NCBI GenBank assembly: GCA_014607495.2
Contig: CP053157.1
Location: forward strand, 6,758,001-6,822,000
Direction: 5' to 3'
Origin: Carposina sasakii
Lineage: Eukaryota; Arthropoda; Insecta; Lepidoptera; Carposinidae
Length of the DNA stretch: 64,000 bases
In this document: positions 52,604 through 64,000 of the stretch, piece after piece
How positions within the stretch are numbered: position 1 is the stretch's first letter
Layout of the letters: each line of letters starts with the position of its first letter
Made by a program: the position numbers and the translations under genes
The notes under the pieces: generated by a model
What the model was told of the DNA's origin: nothing
What the model saw: only the letters and a program-made list of their open reading frames with translations
The model's database searches: none

Positions 52604-53283
52604 CCAGAATTTATTTTATTTATTTATTTATTAAGGCAACACAACAGACACAAAGTAAAAATATTTAACATTTCGGAACAGTACAGTTTTTACCCTAACT
52701 TAGTGTCCTAGGCGTGTATGCACAATTAATTAAGCTTAATCGAAACAGTAACATTACAAAAATTATACTAATATATTCCTGCTACAACTGCTATAAACTT
52801 ACATACTACGTGCGACTACAATAAAAAACAAGACTAAGTGGAGAATACAGTTGCGTTCATGTACATGACGTAGTGCCGAGGATGCTGTGGATATGTTTTT
52901 TGTACTGATTCACATTGCAATTAAAAATATCAACTTCGTCGTTATAAGCAATCTCATTATACTTCCGACACATTCTAGCTATAGGGTTCCAGGACGAGAT
53001 ATTATTCTTGTAAATAGGTAGCACAAAAGTAGGAAGGCGGCGTCGAGGATTGTATTTAGTATTCATTTGTAATTGAGAAAGCAATGTGGGGGATTCTATC
53101 TTTGCGTGAAGCAGTTTAAATAATGTAATTAGATCTTGTCGGTGACGTCGGGTACTAAGGTCAGAGATACTTAAATTAAAAAGCTTACAATTTTACTCTA
53201 TAACATCAAACTCTTTCAGTTTGTCTAAGTAGGTATTATTACCGAGTCCCTGGTTTGTCTTATAAAAAGTAACACAGCATGTC
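52604..53283 (-). pseudogene. LINE 3' end with C-terminal reverse-transcriptase tail
   Basis: Minus-strand reading gives RRHRQDLITLFKLLHAKIES, then NPRRRLPTFVLPIYKNN, NPIARMCRKYN, VDIFNCNVNQYKKHIHSIL and a stop near 52857. This is the conserved C-terminal tail of Jockey/CR1-like LINE polymerases. It is followed by a 3' UTR and an (aata)n tail at about 52610. An in-frame stop interrupts the more N-terminal part (about 53200), and everything upstream is missing, so it is a 5'-truncated dead copy. Its reading frame is otherwise rather intact, suggesting moderate age. Confidence 0.75.
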
Positions 53284-53284
53284 A

Positions 53285-53499
53285 TCTATACATATAATAA
53301 AATAGTAACGGATCGATGTTTGTGCACGCTAATCTCAGAAACGGCTGAACCGATTTCGATGCAGTTTTCAGGAATATGTTGTAACAGGTCCTACTTAACA
53401 TATAGACTTTTTATCCCGGGAAAATGTATATCCCGGATAATATCGACATTTTATTTTTTTCTGCAGTTCAAGCGGACGGAGTCGCCGGCGTCCACTATT
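53285..53499 (-). mobile_element. Family E element, minus strand
   Basis: ctatacatataataaaat, gaaacggctgaaccgatttc, cccggataatatcgacat and gcggacggagtcgccggcgt, ending tccacta. It has both ends of the family but a shorter interior than 50573-50896. It abuts the LINE fragment. Confidence 0.7.
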
Positions 53500-53869
53500 G
53501 TGTAATAAACTGCTAAGTCACAACTAAAATGGATGAGCATAGATCTTAGATGAATCACGTCACTGGCATAGATACATAAACACACATGTACACCAACATA
53601 TTTTCACATTCGTAATATTAGTAAAAATTATTTTAATATAATCCCACTGGCCTCATAAATGAGACAGTAGGTGGGTATAATAGGAAGGTATCCTGCTAGT
53701 ACGTACTAATGACTCAAAATAACTCATCAGCCATAAGGAGCGGTTCTACACGAGTGATACCTACTGTTTCTACTTTGATGGAAACCCAACCCGGCTCATT
53801 AAATAGGTAACTAGACGGACTGGATTTTGTAAAAGGTAGACAAGGAAAAGTTCTACAGTGTACCACATA

Positions 53870-53998
53870 CCGGCAAGTGTAGTGTTGGAAGGATGGATGG
53901 ACCTAGCCAGGATCGGGGTATCTGCTGGATGCAGGCCGCTTCCAACAGCTCACAGTGGAGGTTGGCCTACGTTCAACAGCGGACTTAATGGCTGTCAA
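53870..53998 (+). mobile_element. LINE 3' tail fragment
   Basis: ggaaggatggatggacctag, aggatcggggtatctgctgg and ggcctacgttcaacagcgga form the diverged + strand counterpart of the tail at 145-290. Confidence 0.5.
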
Positions 53999-54954
53999 GA
54001 ATGAGGCAAAGAAAATTCTGGATGATATTGTTTTGATCGTTGTTTCCAATTTCTAATGCTATGAGTTTCATATGAAAACAGAACTTTTATCTATACTTAG
54101 GTACACCAAAAAGCTGGTTCTCTATCAGGTACGAACTATTTCTCTTGAGAAGCTAATTAATCAAGAATAACTTCCTTATAGAATAAAGGCGACATGTGGA
54201 AATAGGTCATGTAATTTGAAATTTTCTCAAGCTTGCCCAATATTCACTTCACTACTCACTACTCAATGACGGTTCAATGAGACCGCCCCCGTATAACGTG
54301 AAATGTATATGAAAATACCCTTTCAAAGATCCCTCTTAAAATAGAGTATACGAGGTACCTCTTCATATTGTGTTAACCTCATAAACCTGACCTGCCGATT
54401 ATGACATAACTTCGGGGTTAATTTCCTTCTAAATAAGCGAGTTAGAAGTCATAAATGCATGGAAATAGGGTTGAACTAATTCTTGAGGCTTGACTTAGGC
54501 TACCCTTTCACTACTTTTGACAATATATTCTAAGTAATTCAATATAATAAGTATATAATAAATAAACATTTGAGTGTGAATTTATTGGAATGCAAAATAA
54601 AACTATTTCATTAATGCAAGGGATAAAAAGGTTAGGTCGTGCTAAACTATGAAACAAAACAAGTCATTTCACACACATTACAATTTAATATTTGAATAGA
54701 AATGCGGTAAGCCCGTGTGTGCTTTGCACGGTCTGCAAAATAATCCCAATGTTAAAAGATCTTTTTGTTAGGTACTCACATCTGTAAATCGACGAGTAAA
54801 AAATCTAGTTTTCAATCATTTAGCTTTGTACATAATGTAGTTTGCTATTTAGCTTATTTACATGACCACACATCTAACCAATTCTTCTGGCGCAGTCGGG
54901 CAAGAACAAACCTTTGAGAGTCCAATTTTCACTTGACAGCGCTAGTACTAATGT
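53999..54954. other. Intergenic, nothing recognised
   Basis: AT-rich, no gene. Confidence 0.4.
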
Positions 54955-55060
54955 ATTTATTTATTTATTTATTATTCTTTAAACATTCTAAAACTTAAAA
55001 TTAGGTACAACGTCCCACAAAACTGCTTGCGCCGTTTGACTGTGGGATCCGTGATTAATA
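54955..55060 (-). mobile_element. LINE 3' end fragment
   Basis: Minus strand: ggatcccacagtcaaacggc, gcaagcagttttgtgggacg, ttgtacctaattttaagttt, ending in a long (aaat)n tail. A short, 5'-truncated copy. Confidence 0.55.
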
Positions 55061-55693
55061 TTAAATACTATATGTACTAGAGTGCATTTCACCGTATAGC
55101 TCCCATGGAAGATGGCGCTCGTTACTATGTGCATGGCCGCATTCTTTGTATTACTGCGTACAAAAAATGTTAGTTCTGAAATCAGGCTTAGGAACTAAGT
55201 TTGTATATACTTATGTATAATTCTTTGGCAGGTTCTGAACTAAATTCGATTCATCTGTCGTGAGAGTGATACTAGGTTAAAAATTTACGCAGTAAGGTTT
55301 TTCATTATTTAAATTGTTATTACCAAGAGCTAGCATAAAACCTATACCATACCTATTTTAGTTTCAGTAGTAGTAATTTAGTAGTAGTAGTTTCAATAGC
55401 AGTAGTAGTAGTCATAATAATAAAAATTTGAGTATTTTTGCTGACGCTCCCTACCGCGCTCCTCTATGTATCTCTTGCAGTCGAAGCCGCAATCTAGTCA
55501 GCGGCTCACCGCTGCCAGCGAGAGCTATTTGCCTTCTAATTACACACAGGTGTGCGGATACACCATACCTGTTAGATTATAATATTGTTTTGCTATCCGT
55601 ACACAAATTAACTATTAATTTAATTCGTTTATATAGCAACGATAGGCAAAAAACTAGCAACCTATCACTGATCATTTACTTGTGCACTGTTCT
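55061..55693. other. Intergenic with (agt)n microsatellite
   Basis: Contains the trinucleotide run at about 55363-55412 (agtagtagt…). The open frame at 55428-55778 runs into repeats and shows no motif. No gene. Confidence 0.45.
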
Positions 55694-55751
55694 GTGGTAT
55701 CTCCTTTATGATCCTGTAGTTCTGGCAGCCCCATTTCAGAAACACAGCCGT
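55694..55751 (-). mobile_element. Repeat family C fragment
   Basis: Minus strand: acggctgtgtttctgaaatg, gggctgccagaactacagga. This is the 5' edge of family C. It lies directly before a family M1 end, as the copy at 2995 lies directly after one. Confidence 0.6.
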
Positions 55752-55767
55752 GTGTTTATGTATGTAT

Positions 55768-55893
55768 ACAGGGTGTAACAAAAAGGGTATGTTAAGCGAA
55801 ATGCCATGAAAATAACCCACTGTATCCCCAAAATTTGAGCCTCGAAATCACACGTTTATTTTTCAAGATTGTATGAACATTCCTGAGGGGTTT
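55768..55893 (+). mobile_element. Family M1 MITE, one end only
   Basis: acagggtgtaacaaaaaggg, tatgttaagcgaaatgc and ctcgaaatcacacgtttat match the left half of 2731-2993. The right half is missing. Confidence 0.7.
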
Positions 55894-55989
55894 TGGGGCG
55901 ATTCGGTCCGCTCGTGTTTCGGTCCGCGGACTGAAATGCTTAACAATGCCTTCTGAATCAGCCCATATTTTTATTATTATTATGAATAC

Positions 55990-56079
55990 CTATTTTTATC
56001 CGGATAATTTCTACATATTGTTTTTCTGCAGTCTACAGGGAAGAAAGTCAAGGAAGAAAGTCGCGGGCGTCCACTAGTG
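55990..56079 (-). mobile_element. Family E edge fragment
   Basis: tatttttatccggataattt, ctgcag … gaagaaagtcgcgggcgtcc, actagtg. The central cgtccgcgtgga block is replaced by a duplicated gaagaaagtc word. Confidence 0.55.
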
Positions 56080-57125
56080 AACCAATAAATATGATTGGTG
56101 GATAACACATGCATCTGTTGGAAGTAACGTAGTATTACACAATTACATATGTATGTTTAATGGAGAGAGACAATATTTCTTTCAAATAAGCCAGTGTCCA
56201 ACCTGCAGGCTATGTACCTAGATAAATTCAGGCTACACTAATAATCGCAATCGTGATGAGTAGACCCGCCATTTTCTTTTCTTATTTCTTCAGGAGGAAA
56301 ACGCGGTCATTTGGAGCACCTGTCAAATTTAATTTTGTACAATTTATTTCCCTGTTATATTTTTCACTATAGTATTAGTAGATAGAGTACCTACGTAGTA
56401 CTCAGCCTGCTTTTCCACCATAGATACCTATGCTAAAACTACTTACGTGCTAAACACATCCATGTGTTTACACTAATTAAATATGACTAATAGACCGATT
56501 AATATATGACTATATTATAGAGCTATGATCGCGTGGACTGGGAAAAACCAAAATGTCGAATTTTTGTAAACAATTTTAAATTTAAAATCTAGCCTATATT
56601 CCTTTATTTTCAGCCAACCTTTCTCAGGCTAGCATGAGCCAATCACTGGCGAACATTTGCCTAACTCTGTCGCCCGCCATGACATTGATTTTTATGAATA
56701 AACGTTGTTGTCACAGAGCTATACTCGTATTTGTTCAACTAATGGCTACGTTCTACTATGACTCTGCTATTAGTTGACATTTTCAGGTCATAGATCACAG
56801 GTAACCGCACCTACTCTAGGTGCAGTGCTAGTGTTGCCTAGTAATATGTGGTGGGATAACTAACGGTGTGCAATCTAATTGAATTATGTCATCTTGAGAC
56901 TGCACTGTCCAATTCCACTCGATTTACAACCGTCTACCACAGTAAAAGCTAGCAAGTCGTTTGCGACCGGATGCAAGCACGGGCTTTCACAAAACATGTA
57001 CTTCGCAGAATGTCTGTCTGTCATTCAATCCATAGCCCTTTGCTAATGCAACATAAAAATTATATATATAGTTACGCTATCATGTTTCTACCGTTATATT
57101 ATTGCAAGATAGATAACGCAAAGGA
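56080..57125. other. Intergenic, nothing recognised
   Basis: AT-rich. A short family-E-like word at 56528-56556 (gatcgcgtggactgg, aaaatgtcgaa) is the only trace of structure. Confidence 0.4.
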
Positions 57126-57333
57126 CCTATGGGATTGTATCGGCTACCTTTTTGTCAGTTCAATGATCACTTATTGAAACTTACTGTAATGGAAGTGGCA
57201 TAACGCTATGTCTGAAGGAAATTTGGCAACACACATATACGTGTCACTTCCATTTCTTAGTTTCAGTGCTGTGTAATGTGGGTGATGTGATCATCACTAT
57301 GAACTGTCAAATAAGTTAGCCGATAGGCCTGCT
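57126..57333. mobile_element. MITE family T, copy 2
   Basis: Inverted ends: ttgtatcggctacc … gtcagttcaatgatca versus tgatcatcactatgaactgt … gttagccgataggcctgc. Inside, ttactgtaatggaagtg and cacttccatttcttagttt pair as well. A related copy is at 30988-31230. Confidence 0.65.
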
Positions 57334-58450
57334 GCGCATGCTTTTTACTATAACAACATTTTATAGTCCGATTTTTAATTATGTAGAGTAAAATGACAGC
57401 TATAATTAACTTTGTTTCTTTTTAATGTTGTCAGCGCAGTGTCATTATTGTTGTAATATTTTATAGTGAGCGATTAATTGAATCGCGATATTATTTTCGA
57501 TATTGTGATTTTACTCATTAATTTATTTAGATATATACAAACTTTATGTCTAAAACAGCTCTTTTATTTAATGAAATTAACAATAAAATACATAAATCGA
57601 TAAAATACAGTTTGATATATAGCTTTTTTTACACATTTTTAGCCTAATCGATTTGGTACGTTTAGTTCGGAATTCAGACATTAGCCGACCTCTGAACATT
57701 AACTATAACAGAAATATATGGCTAAATAAAATTAATCGAAAAGATCAATCGATAATTTCGAGTAATTTTAGTGTAACACTATTTTTTATTTCGCTAAAGT
57801 GGCAACCTTCCAAATGTAATTTTATTCTACATAATTATAAATCGCAGTAGGTATAGAAAATATATGCAAGTCTATGATAAACTACTATTGGTATTTGCCA
57901 AAAGACGTGATGAATATTTGGTCTCGGTAATTAGTTGTATTTCACAGATTATTACACAAATGTAGGTATACTTAAATAGAATTAACTAATAACAAAGATA
58001 GCATTTTCCTGTAATAGATTTTAAATTGATGTAAGATTAAAAAGGATAACGATAAGTAATTTTATAATTTAATGGTTGAATGCATTGGTTAAAAGTAAAA
58101 GATCTTCAGGAGACTGACTAGTTCATTATCAGCTATGGAAGTTATGGCAAGTCAAGTTAGGTCTTATTATAAGTATCAGTCAGACAGAACCTTCATAGTA
58201 ACTTAATTTCGAAAGCTTTTACTTAAGTAGGTATTTAATATCTTTTAAGTACCCACCCGAAAACTCTGCAATTTGCTTCTACCTACTTACGTATTAATTG
58301 AATTGATGAAATAAGTTTAAAACTACTTAATATTTGAAAATGAGTTGCCTACCTAATATTGCAAATTAAGTTGATGGTAGGTATTTGTAAAGACTGTGTA
58401 GATGAGTAATGTATTTCAAGGCTCAGATACATACATACATACATACACAC
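57334..58450. other. Intergenic, nothing recognised
   Basis: Very AT-rich, with several atcgat words. No exon-like region. Confidence 0.4.
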
Positions 58451-58634
58451 ACGGCTATCTTTCGAAATGGGGTAGCCAAAACTGCAGGATCATAACAGAG
58501 ATCCCAGAGCCATGTTTGGCATAGCGGGGACAGATGTAATGATTAGTGACAAGGTACTGATAAATATGCCCCAGATCCTTTGTTGACTCTTATGACATGC
58601 ACGGAAGGAGATGCAGCTGATGTATTTCAGCACA
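58451..58634 (+). mobile_element. Repeat family C copy
   Basis: acggctatctttcgaaatgg, ggtagccaaaactgcaggat, catagcggggacagatgtaa and cggaaggagatgcagctgat give the most complete copy of the family here. It is preceded by a (cata)n run. Confidence 0.75.
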
Positions 58635-60009
58635 GAAAAATTCTCTGATATCAATGAAAATATAATTTTCTGGTCTGAAGAAGTCTGGTATTGAGCATAT
58701 CTTCAATGCTAGATTCGTACGTATGGCGGTCAAAGAAATTCGAAAACGAAAAGTGAAATAAAACTCGTGAAAAATATCGTCATTGCGCACAATAGATTTC
58801 TCGTTCCCGCCATCGATCTAATCAGTATTTCATAAAACACATCTCAATCTCAACGAGCTTTTTCCATTATGCCACTCGCTTAAAAACACAAAACTTTTAG
58901 CGGTCACCAGGGAGCTACTTGAGGAACGTGTCGTAATAGCCTCCTTGGTAATGACAAACTAATGCGTCTGTCAAACATCCTTAAGTCCAGCCACATCTCA
59001 AGAGCCCAGGTGTGTCTATTTCTCTTTCGGGACTTCGCAAATTATAAATTCGGCAACATTATTTTAAACTTAGGTAGGTAGCATCCGTACTGGATGAAAA
59101 AGTTTAAAAGTACAAACTCTACTCTGCCGGCACCAGGCGGTACTATCACTACCTATATATATTTTTTAAATTCCTTCATCAACACAAATTATTTATTTCT
59201 GCCGTTTTGAATGTTTTGTTATGGGAAAATGCCTAGATAAGCAGGAGGACTGTATTATTATTCGCCTTTGCGTTGTCGCCTTATAGTAACGGTTTAATAA
59301 TTTTCTAGTAAGGATTGACGTTGATTCAAGGAAGTTCGAATTAAATCAAAATATAGTAACTATAGTATAAGTAATTCTATTATCTCCCTATTCGCAGTAG
59401 TGGTGCTACTGAGAATTTTCTATATATCTACATTTAAGTATATTTATGTCGTAATTTTCTCATTAATCATTACTTTCTGTCCGTTATTGATTGATCACTA
59501 AGCACCTCATTAAGGTCGTTAACTTAAGCAAATTCACTTTACAAAACGCTTTCTACATTCGAAGTGAAAATCGTTTGAAAACCCAGTTTGTGAGCAAGAA
59601 TCTCCCGACATTTATGATGAATGATAGAAATTTGTAGCACATGAAAAACAAATTAGCTCTTAGAAAGTGTTCGATAATTTTCAATAGGATGTTTAGGATT
59701 GTAAAGCAAGTGTACTCGTATGCTATATAGTATGAGATGATTAAAAATAAGTGGTTTCGCCTTGTATTCTGCAAAATAAATGTAAATCTAAACAATGCCG
59801 TTGCTTGCGAGCAGAACTGATGGTCACCATTTTACCCAGAAGAAAGTCAGAGAGAAATCAGCCCGCGAGTTTGTACGCGTAAGCCATAACGCCTATGTGG
59901 AAATCGTATGTAAAAACCACAGAAGTTTTATCAAAACTATTTTAGTTTTTAACCAATGAACTTTGGATATAATCCTGAAAATGCCATGGCTGTTGGCGGA
60001 ACATAATAA
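58635..60009. other. Intergenic, nothing recognised
   Basis: AT-rich. At 59112-59150 ctactctgccggcaccagg is a fragment of the repeat seen at 33411-33533. No gene. Confidence 0.4.
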
Positions 60010-61839
60010 ACAGGATGTGACAAGAGGTATGTTAAGCGAAATGCTATATAAAAATAGCCCACTATAATGGACCAACAAAAAACCTGCACATAATATAACC
60101 ACAAAATTTTAAATAATGTAAAATCTCTTATGCCTTGCAGTTCTAGTAGGTAGGTATATAAGTTATTCAGAAAATAACTGTTTGGTTTCACTGAATCACT
60201 CCAAGACATGTCCATCTAAGTTCTTGAAAAAGGCACCTAATCCCCGCCATAAATATTGGGCTCGGCGGACACGTGAGCAAGATTTGAAATATTTGATTTA
60301 TGCCCAAAGATATCGCGGGCAGGTGCGCGCTGACTCGGCTCGGCACGAGGCGGCCAAACAAAAGGCATTTATTAAAAACTAAGGACGATCCTTGACTGGC
60401 TTCTGTGAAATATTGTATATACAGCAAACCGCGTGATATATGTCTACAAGAATAATTATACAGAGTGTAACAAATGGGTATGTTAAGTGTAAAGCTATGA
60501 AAATAACCCACTATTGGTGTTTGCTGTCATGCTGTGAAATTACTATTCTAAATAAATAAATAAAATAAAAATAAATTTATAAAGAACAACATTTAAGACT
60601 CGAAATCACATGTTTATTTTTCAAGATTATATAAACATTCCGAAGTAGTTTAGTAATTCCATAGGTATTGCTACAAATTTTGCACGTAAACAATGAGTGG
60701 CACGTTAATTAAATTCCGTTACGTACCTTTTGGCGGTACTATGAAAAAGTTCATAAATAAATCAATCTCGGTGAATCATAGAAGCAATAAATGATTGCAT
60801 TGTGCACCGGATTCGATTCCAAGGCTTTGCATTTAAATCAGGATCATGCATGCGGCTGAATTTTCCATATTTTACGTGAATTTTCAAGGGATTTTCATAC
60901 GAAAATCGAAATGTAAATTATTGCAAATTATACAAACCATTATCGGACTACGTTTTAAATTGATAATTAAAAAATAAACAGCTGTTGTAAAGAAAATCTA
61001 AGAAAATCACACACAATGTAGTCGGTGTTATTTCGTAGCATAACGTAGCGACTACGTCCGTAGTAGACTACGAACATTCGCTCTCAACTCAACGGATAAT
61101 GTAGATGGGAAGTAAGTAAGGTAAAGTTTTGTAAGTATTAGAAAAGAGTTTTTTTGGCCATGAAAAATAATTCCTTGTTTCCTTATTGACATAACTCTAT
61201 ATATATTTACGTTACACTTAGGCAAACGCTTAAACAAAATTTTCTTAAACTTAATAGAATATTTGGCTTATTTATATTAATCAATATACTTGATAGAAAA
61301 TAAAAAATGAAGTAAAATACTGCAATAACTTAACGTATAATATAAAAAAATCAAAACGGATCCGCTCACAAACGCTCACGACAAGCCACTAACTAATTCA
61401 CGGGAACGCACACTCGGTTTCGTCGAAATTATTTAATTACCCCAGTTTACCTCAGGCGCTATGTTATACTCTTAACCATATACGTTAATCTATCTAGAAC
61501 AGCATATACACAGGCTTACAGTAATTATTTTTTATTTTTTTATAATGGACACATAAATTATACATTTAGTCACAGAATACATAAAATCATTATCATAAAC
61601 AGTAATGCACAACGAAAATGTTAATTTATTTTTCAGACATACATAACAAAAATATTTAAAAAATCGCATCAATTTCGAGGGATAAAAAAATCTAAGTCAA
61701 TCCCGATTTCTATGGCCAAGATCATTCACGAAACAAAGTCATCCCTAAATAGAGCCATTGTGAAACAAGTATAAAAATTTAAGGACAGCTTCTTAATAGT
61801 GGGCTATATTCCCCCCTTGTCCCTTCTGTTACACCTTGT
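60010..61839. mobile_element. Nested or interrupted family M1 region
   Basis: Two left-type ends (acaggatgtgac at 60010 and acagagtgtaac at 60460, each followed by tatgttaag) are followed by M1 interior (aaatcacatgtttatttttc at about 60605). A right-type end cccttctgttacaccttgt closes at 61839, preceded by aatagtgggctatat. The element or elements are therefore expanded and interrupted. The exon-like ORF at 60141-60382 lies between the two left ends. Confidence 0.5.
60141..60382 (+). CDS. Orphan exon-like ORF (possible terminal exon or captured gene fragment)
   Basis: After a good acceptor (tatgccttgcag|tt, ending 60140; another possible at 60170) an open frame runs to TAA at 60380-60382. Its later part, from about 60200, is strikingly coding-like: balanced GC and a basic, helical peptide, with TCPSKFLKKAPNPRHKYWAR, REQDLKYLIYAQRYRGQ and ARHEAAKQKAFIKN at the end. 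I do not recognise the protein. No upstream exon was found. It sits between mariner-type MITE ends, so it could be a gene piece caught in a TE region, a terminal exon of a gene whose other exons I could not see, or chance. Confidence 0.35.
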
Positions 61840-61845
61840 TTTTTA

Positions 61846-62036
61846 AAGAAATAAATAAATCTTCATACACTTCACAACACATTAACCTAGTCCCACTGTA
61901 AGATCCCGAAGGTCTTGTGTCGTTGGTAGGTACTAGTCAACGGTATAAAAATACATAAAGAAGTGTAAAAACATCCAAGACTCGGAAACAAACATCGATC
62001 ACATAGCAATGTTTGAACCTACCGGGATTCGAAGTA
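61846..62036 (-). mobile_element. SINE family S, 5'-truncated copy
   Basis: Matches 24842-25081 from the (aaat) tail (aaataaataaatcttcat) through acacattaacctagtcccac and acatcgatcacatag to ctaccgggattcgaa. It stops within the B box, so the first part of the tRNA head is missing. Confidence 0.75.
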
Positions 62037-62677
62037 GGATTAAAATCATAAAGTACCTACATAGATAAACCTTCCGGCCCCCTTAAAACCTAACTAGCAA
62101 AAGCAAAGCGATAGCGAAAATTGTACAAAAATTGCAGATTACTTGTCAAATTCGTATAACGTAAAATGAAGTTCAAAGGAACGTTGACATTTCAAGGCGA
62201 ATATTGTACAATTTTTGCTATGGAGTTGCTTCGGATGTTTTTACGTAATCAGGGGACCGCTCTGTAAAGTTAAATCTTTCTTATGTGTTCTATATTATTC
62301 CAAGTCCTTACAAGAGCGCTTTGCCCTGTTCCCGTTAAAATTTAATTCTTTATGTTCCCAGTAATTTGATGAGTTGTTTGTGAATTAATCATGCATTAAA
62401 ATTTCTATTTCCCCTGTTTCCTTTGATGAAATAAAATCTATGTTACCGCGGGACTCGTATGATTACTGGAATTCGTATGAACATTCTTACGTGGGTTTAC
62501 TTTACAAGTTATTACTCATACTTGAAGTTTAGAAAACGATTGAATATGAGTTGACGACTCATTTGGTGAATGGGAAAGTTCAAAATTTTCTTTAATTATA
62601 AAACTGGCTTAGAAAAGCCATTAGTCCGGGCGTCACAGCGGAATAGCTGTAGCTATTATTAGCGGAATAGCTAATTT
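62037..62677. other. Intergenic with a small inverted-repeat element
   Basis: gatagcgaaaattgtacaa at 62111 and tgtacaatttttgctatgg at about 62204-62222 are inverted ends of a roughly 110-bp unit, perhaps a tiny MITE. The rest shows nothing. Confidence 0.4.
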
Positions 62678-62851
62678 GACGACCGATTAGTGTCCCGGTA
62701 GGTGCAAACATTGATAATGATGAATATCGATGTTTGTTTCTGACTTAGGATGTTTCTATACTTATCTATTTCTATACCGTTGCTAGTACCTACGACACAG
62801 AACCTTAGGGATCTTAATGTGGGACTAGGTTAATGTGTTGTGAAGTGTGCA
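62678..62851 (+). mobile_element. SINE family S copy with deleted head
   Basis: gacgaccgattag joins directly to tgtcccggtaggtgcaaac, so the middle of the tRNA-like head (between A and B boxes) is deleted. The body through gggactaggttaatgtgttg is intact. It cannot have a working internal promoter. Confidence 0.75.
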
Positions 62852-63833
62852 AAAGGCGTGTGGACTCAAATAGGGGAGGATTTTGCACAGCACGTCACGT
62901 CTCTATTTTTTAATTCCCTTTTGTTAAACCCTGCATGTAACCGTGTAACCTTTCCTAACTCCCAGGTTAAGAACATTAATTAGTTCAACTAGTTTTCCGA
63001 GAATTGTTTGGTACCTAATTTTTTTTTTATAAAGTCGACAGAAGATTTTTCCACGCAAAACTTTGCTATACCTACGTAACTTCTATATTTATGACGGGTC
63101 GAATTGGAAGTCGAGTTGGGAGTAAACCTAGTTATCGGGGATAAGTTTATAAGTTGCAAATCGGTCATAAGTTGCTTTATTGTTATGGCATCATTTTTTT
63201 TTACAATTTTACCTTTACGTTACATTAAAACAGATGCATCGATAGCTCTATTTTAGCCTACTTTGCTGGATAACAACTTTTATATTTCGATAGAGTGTTT
63301 TCCCATTATCCGATTCCATATCGATATCAATACCCATACGATATCGGTCTATTATCACGTATCAAGAAATTTGTACAATATTCGCTGATCGTTCATAATA
63401 TTCGTATTACGCGTTAACGCGCGCTTTTGTAAGCTACCGCCCACAATGAAAGTGGACAAATTAAAAAGCAACATATTTTTCTCGGTTATGTAATATGGAA
63501 ATGCTCTAATTTCAACACTGATAAAAATTTGGCTTTGAGATGGTAAAGCTCCCCTTGAATATGTCACCTAACTCCTTCCGTATATATCGTAAGTGTTTAA
63601 TGAGGAACTTAGAGAATACATTAAATGGGTACCATGGAGTTATAGCTGTACCTGACAGGTATACCTATAACTCAGAATGATTGGCTTCGACACGATAAAA
63701 AGGAGAAAATATAAGATAGACAAACTGAATAGTATTCGTTTACCAATTATTCCCAACAATATGTATCTTACAATAACAAAATCGCGCAGATTTTAATAAA
63801 AGTAAATATAAAGTATGAAAAGGTATTGAAATT
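62852..63833. other. Intergenic, nothing recognised
   Basis: AT-rich, with several atatcgat-type palindromic words around 63290-63350. No gene. Confidence 0.4.
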
Positions 63834-64000
63834 GACGGCCGATTGGTCTAGTAGGTAGTGACCCTGCTTGCGACGCCATAGGTCCTGGGTTCGAATCCCG
63901 GTAGGTGCAAACATTGATATGATGAATATCGATGTTTGTTTCCGAGTCATGGATGTTTCTATACCTATCTATGTATTTATATACCGTTGCTTAGTACCCA
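63834..64000 (+). mobile_element. SINE family S, cut by the window edge
   Basis: Complete tRNA-like head (gacggccgattggtctagta … gggttcgaatcccggtaggt) and the first part of the body to accgttgcttagtaccca. Very similar to 24842-25081. The tail lies beyond the window. Confidence 0.85.

Noticed and set aside
55428..55778. 116-codon ORF
   Set aside because: The longest open frame in the window but without motifs. Its 3' part overlaps repeat family C and the M1 MITE end.
60188..60511. 107-codon minus-strand ORF
   Set aside because: Shadow of the more coding-like + strand frame at 60141-60382, and it runs into a MITE end.
63768..63950. 60-codon minus-strand ORF
   Set aside because: Translation of a SINE head.

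Overview
This window is a stretch of insect nuclear DNA, almost certainly from a moth or butterfly (Lepidoptera). It is AT-rich and crowded with tRNA-derived SINEs, LINE 3' ends, Helitron-like pieces and short inverted-repeat DNA transposons (MITEs). It is full of the 'taggtacctac'-type words and 'cgtccgcgtgga' TE motifs common in lepidopteran genomes. No bacterial, organellar or viral gene content is seen. Nearly all open frames of 60-110 codons are chance ORFs or lie in repeats.

One spliced protein gene is supported, on the + strand in the left 40% of the window. Five coding exons (3480-3516, 16377-16503, 18823-19143, 24396-24510, 25115-25258) join in phase to give a 247-residue cysteine-rich secretory protein: a signal peptide, 14 mature cysteines including a CC pair, and a hydrophobic C-terminal tail that could be a GPI signal or membrane anchor. 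The signal peptide is on its own 37-nt coding exon, 12.9 kb upstream of the next exon. The exact function is not recognised. The introns hold a 43-bp minisatellite with about 23 units, a hAT-type MITE with a perfect 8-bp target duplication, a 272-bp fold-back element with a 7-bp target duplication, several other MITEs, and a SINE inserted 33 bp upstream of the last splice acceptor.

From 25.3 kb to the end no complete gene is seen. The region is a TE mosaic. It contains a composite of two direct tandem hAT-type MITEs that share one outer 8-bp target duplication (29539-30701); Tc1/mariner-type MITEs in three families with TA|CAGGGTGT ends; a 63-bp-arm fold-back (34611-34807); and a SINE with a 13-bp target duplication (33682-33868). 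It also contains a decayed LINE reverse transcriptase that has lost its YADD catalytic box (44116-45595), a LINE 3' end with the C-terminal RT tail (52604-53283), and two unequal copies of one sequence, one condensed by many small deletions (47700-48130 and 48980-49860). Two less certain items deserve a look: a CCAAT/TATA-bearing, GC-richer block with a consensus splice donor (32380-32511), and a coding-like terminal-exon ORF (60141-60382) enclosed by mariner-type repeat ends.

The window shows no gene system beyond the single gene. Its most unusual structures are the composite hAT unit, the condensed duplicate and the orphan exon-like ORF.
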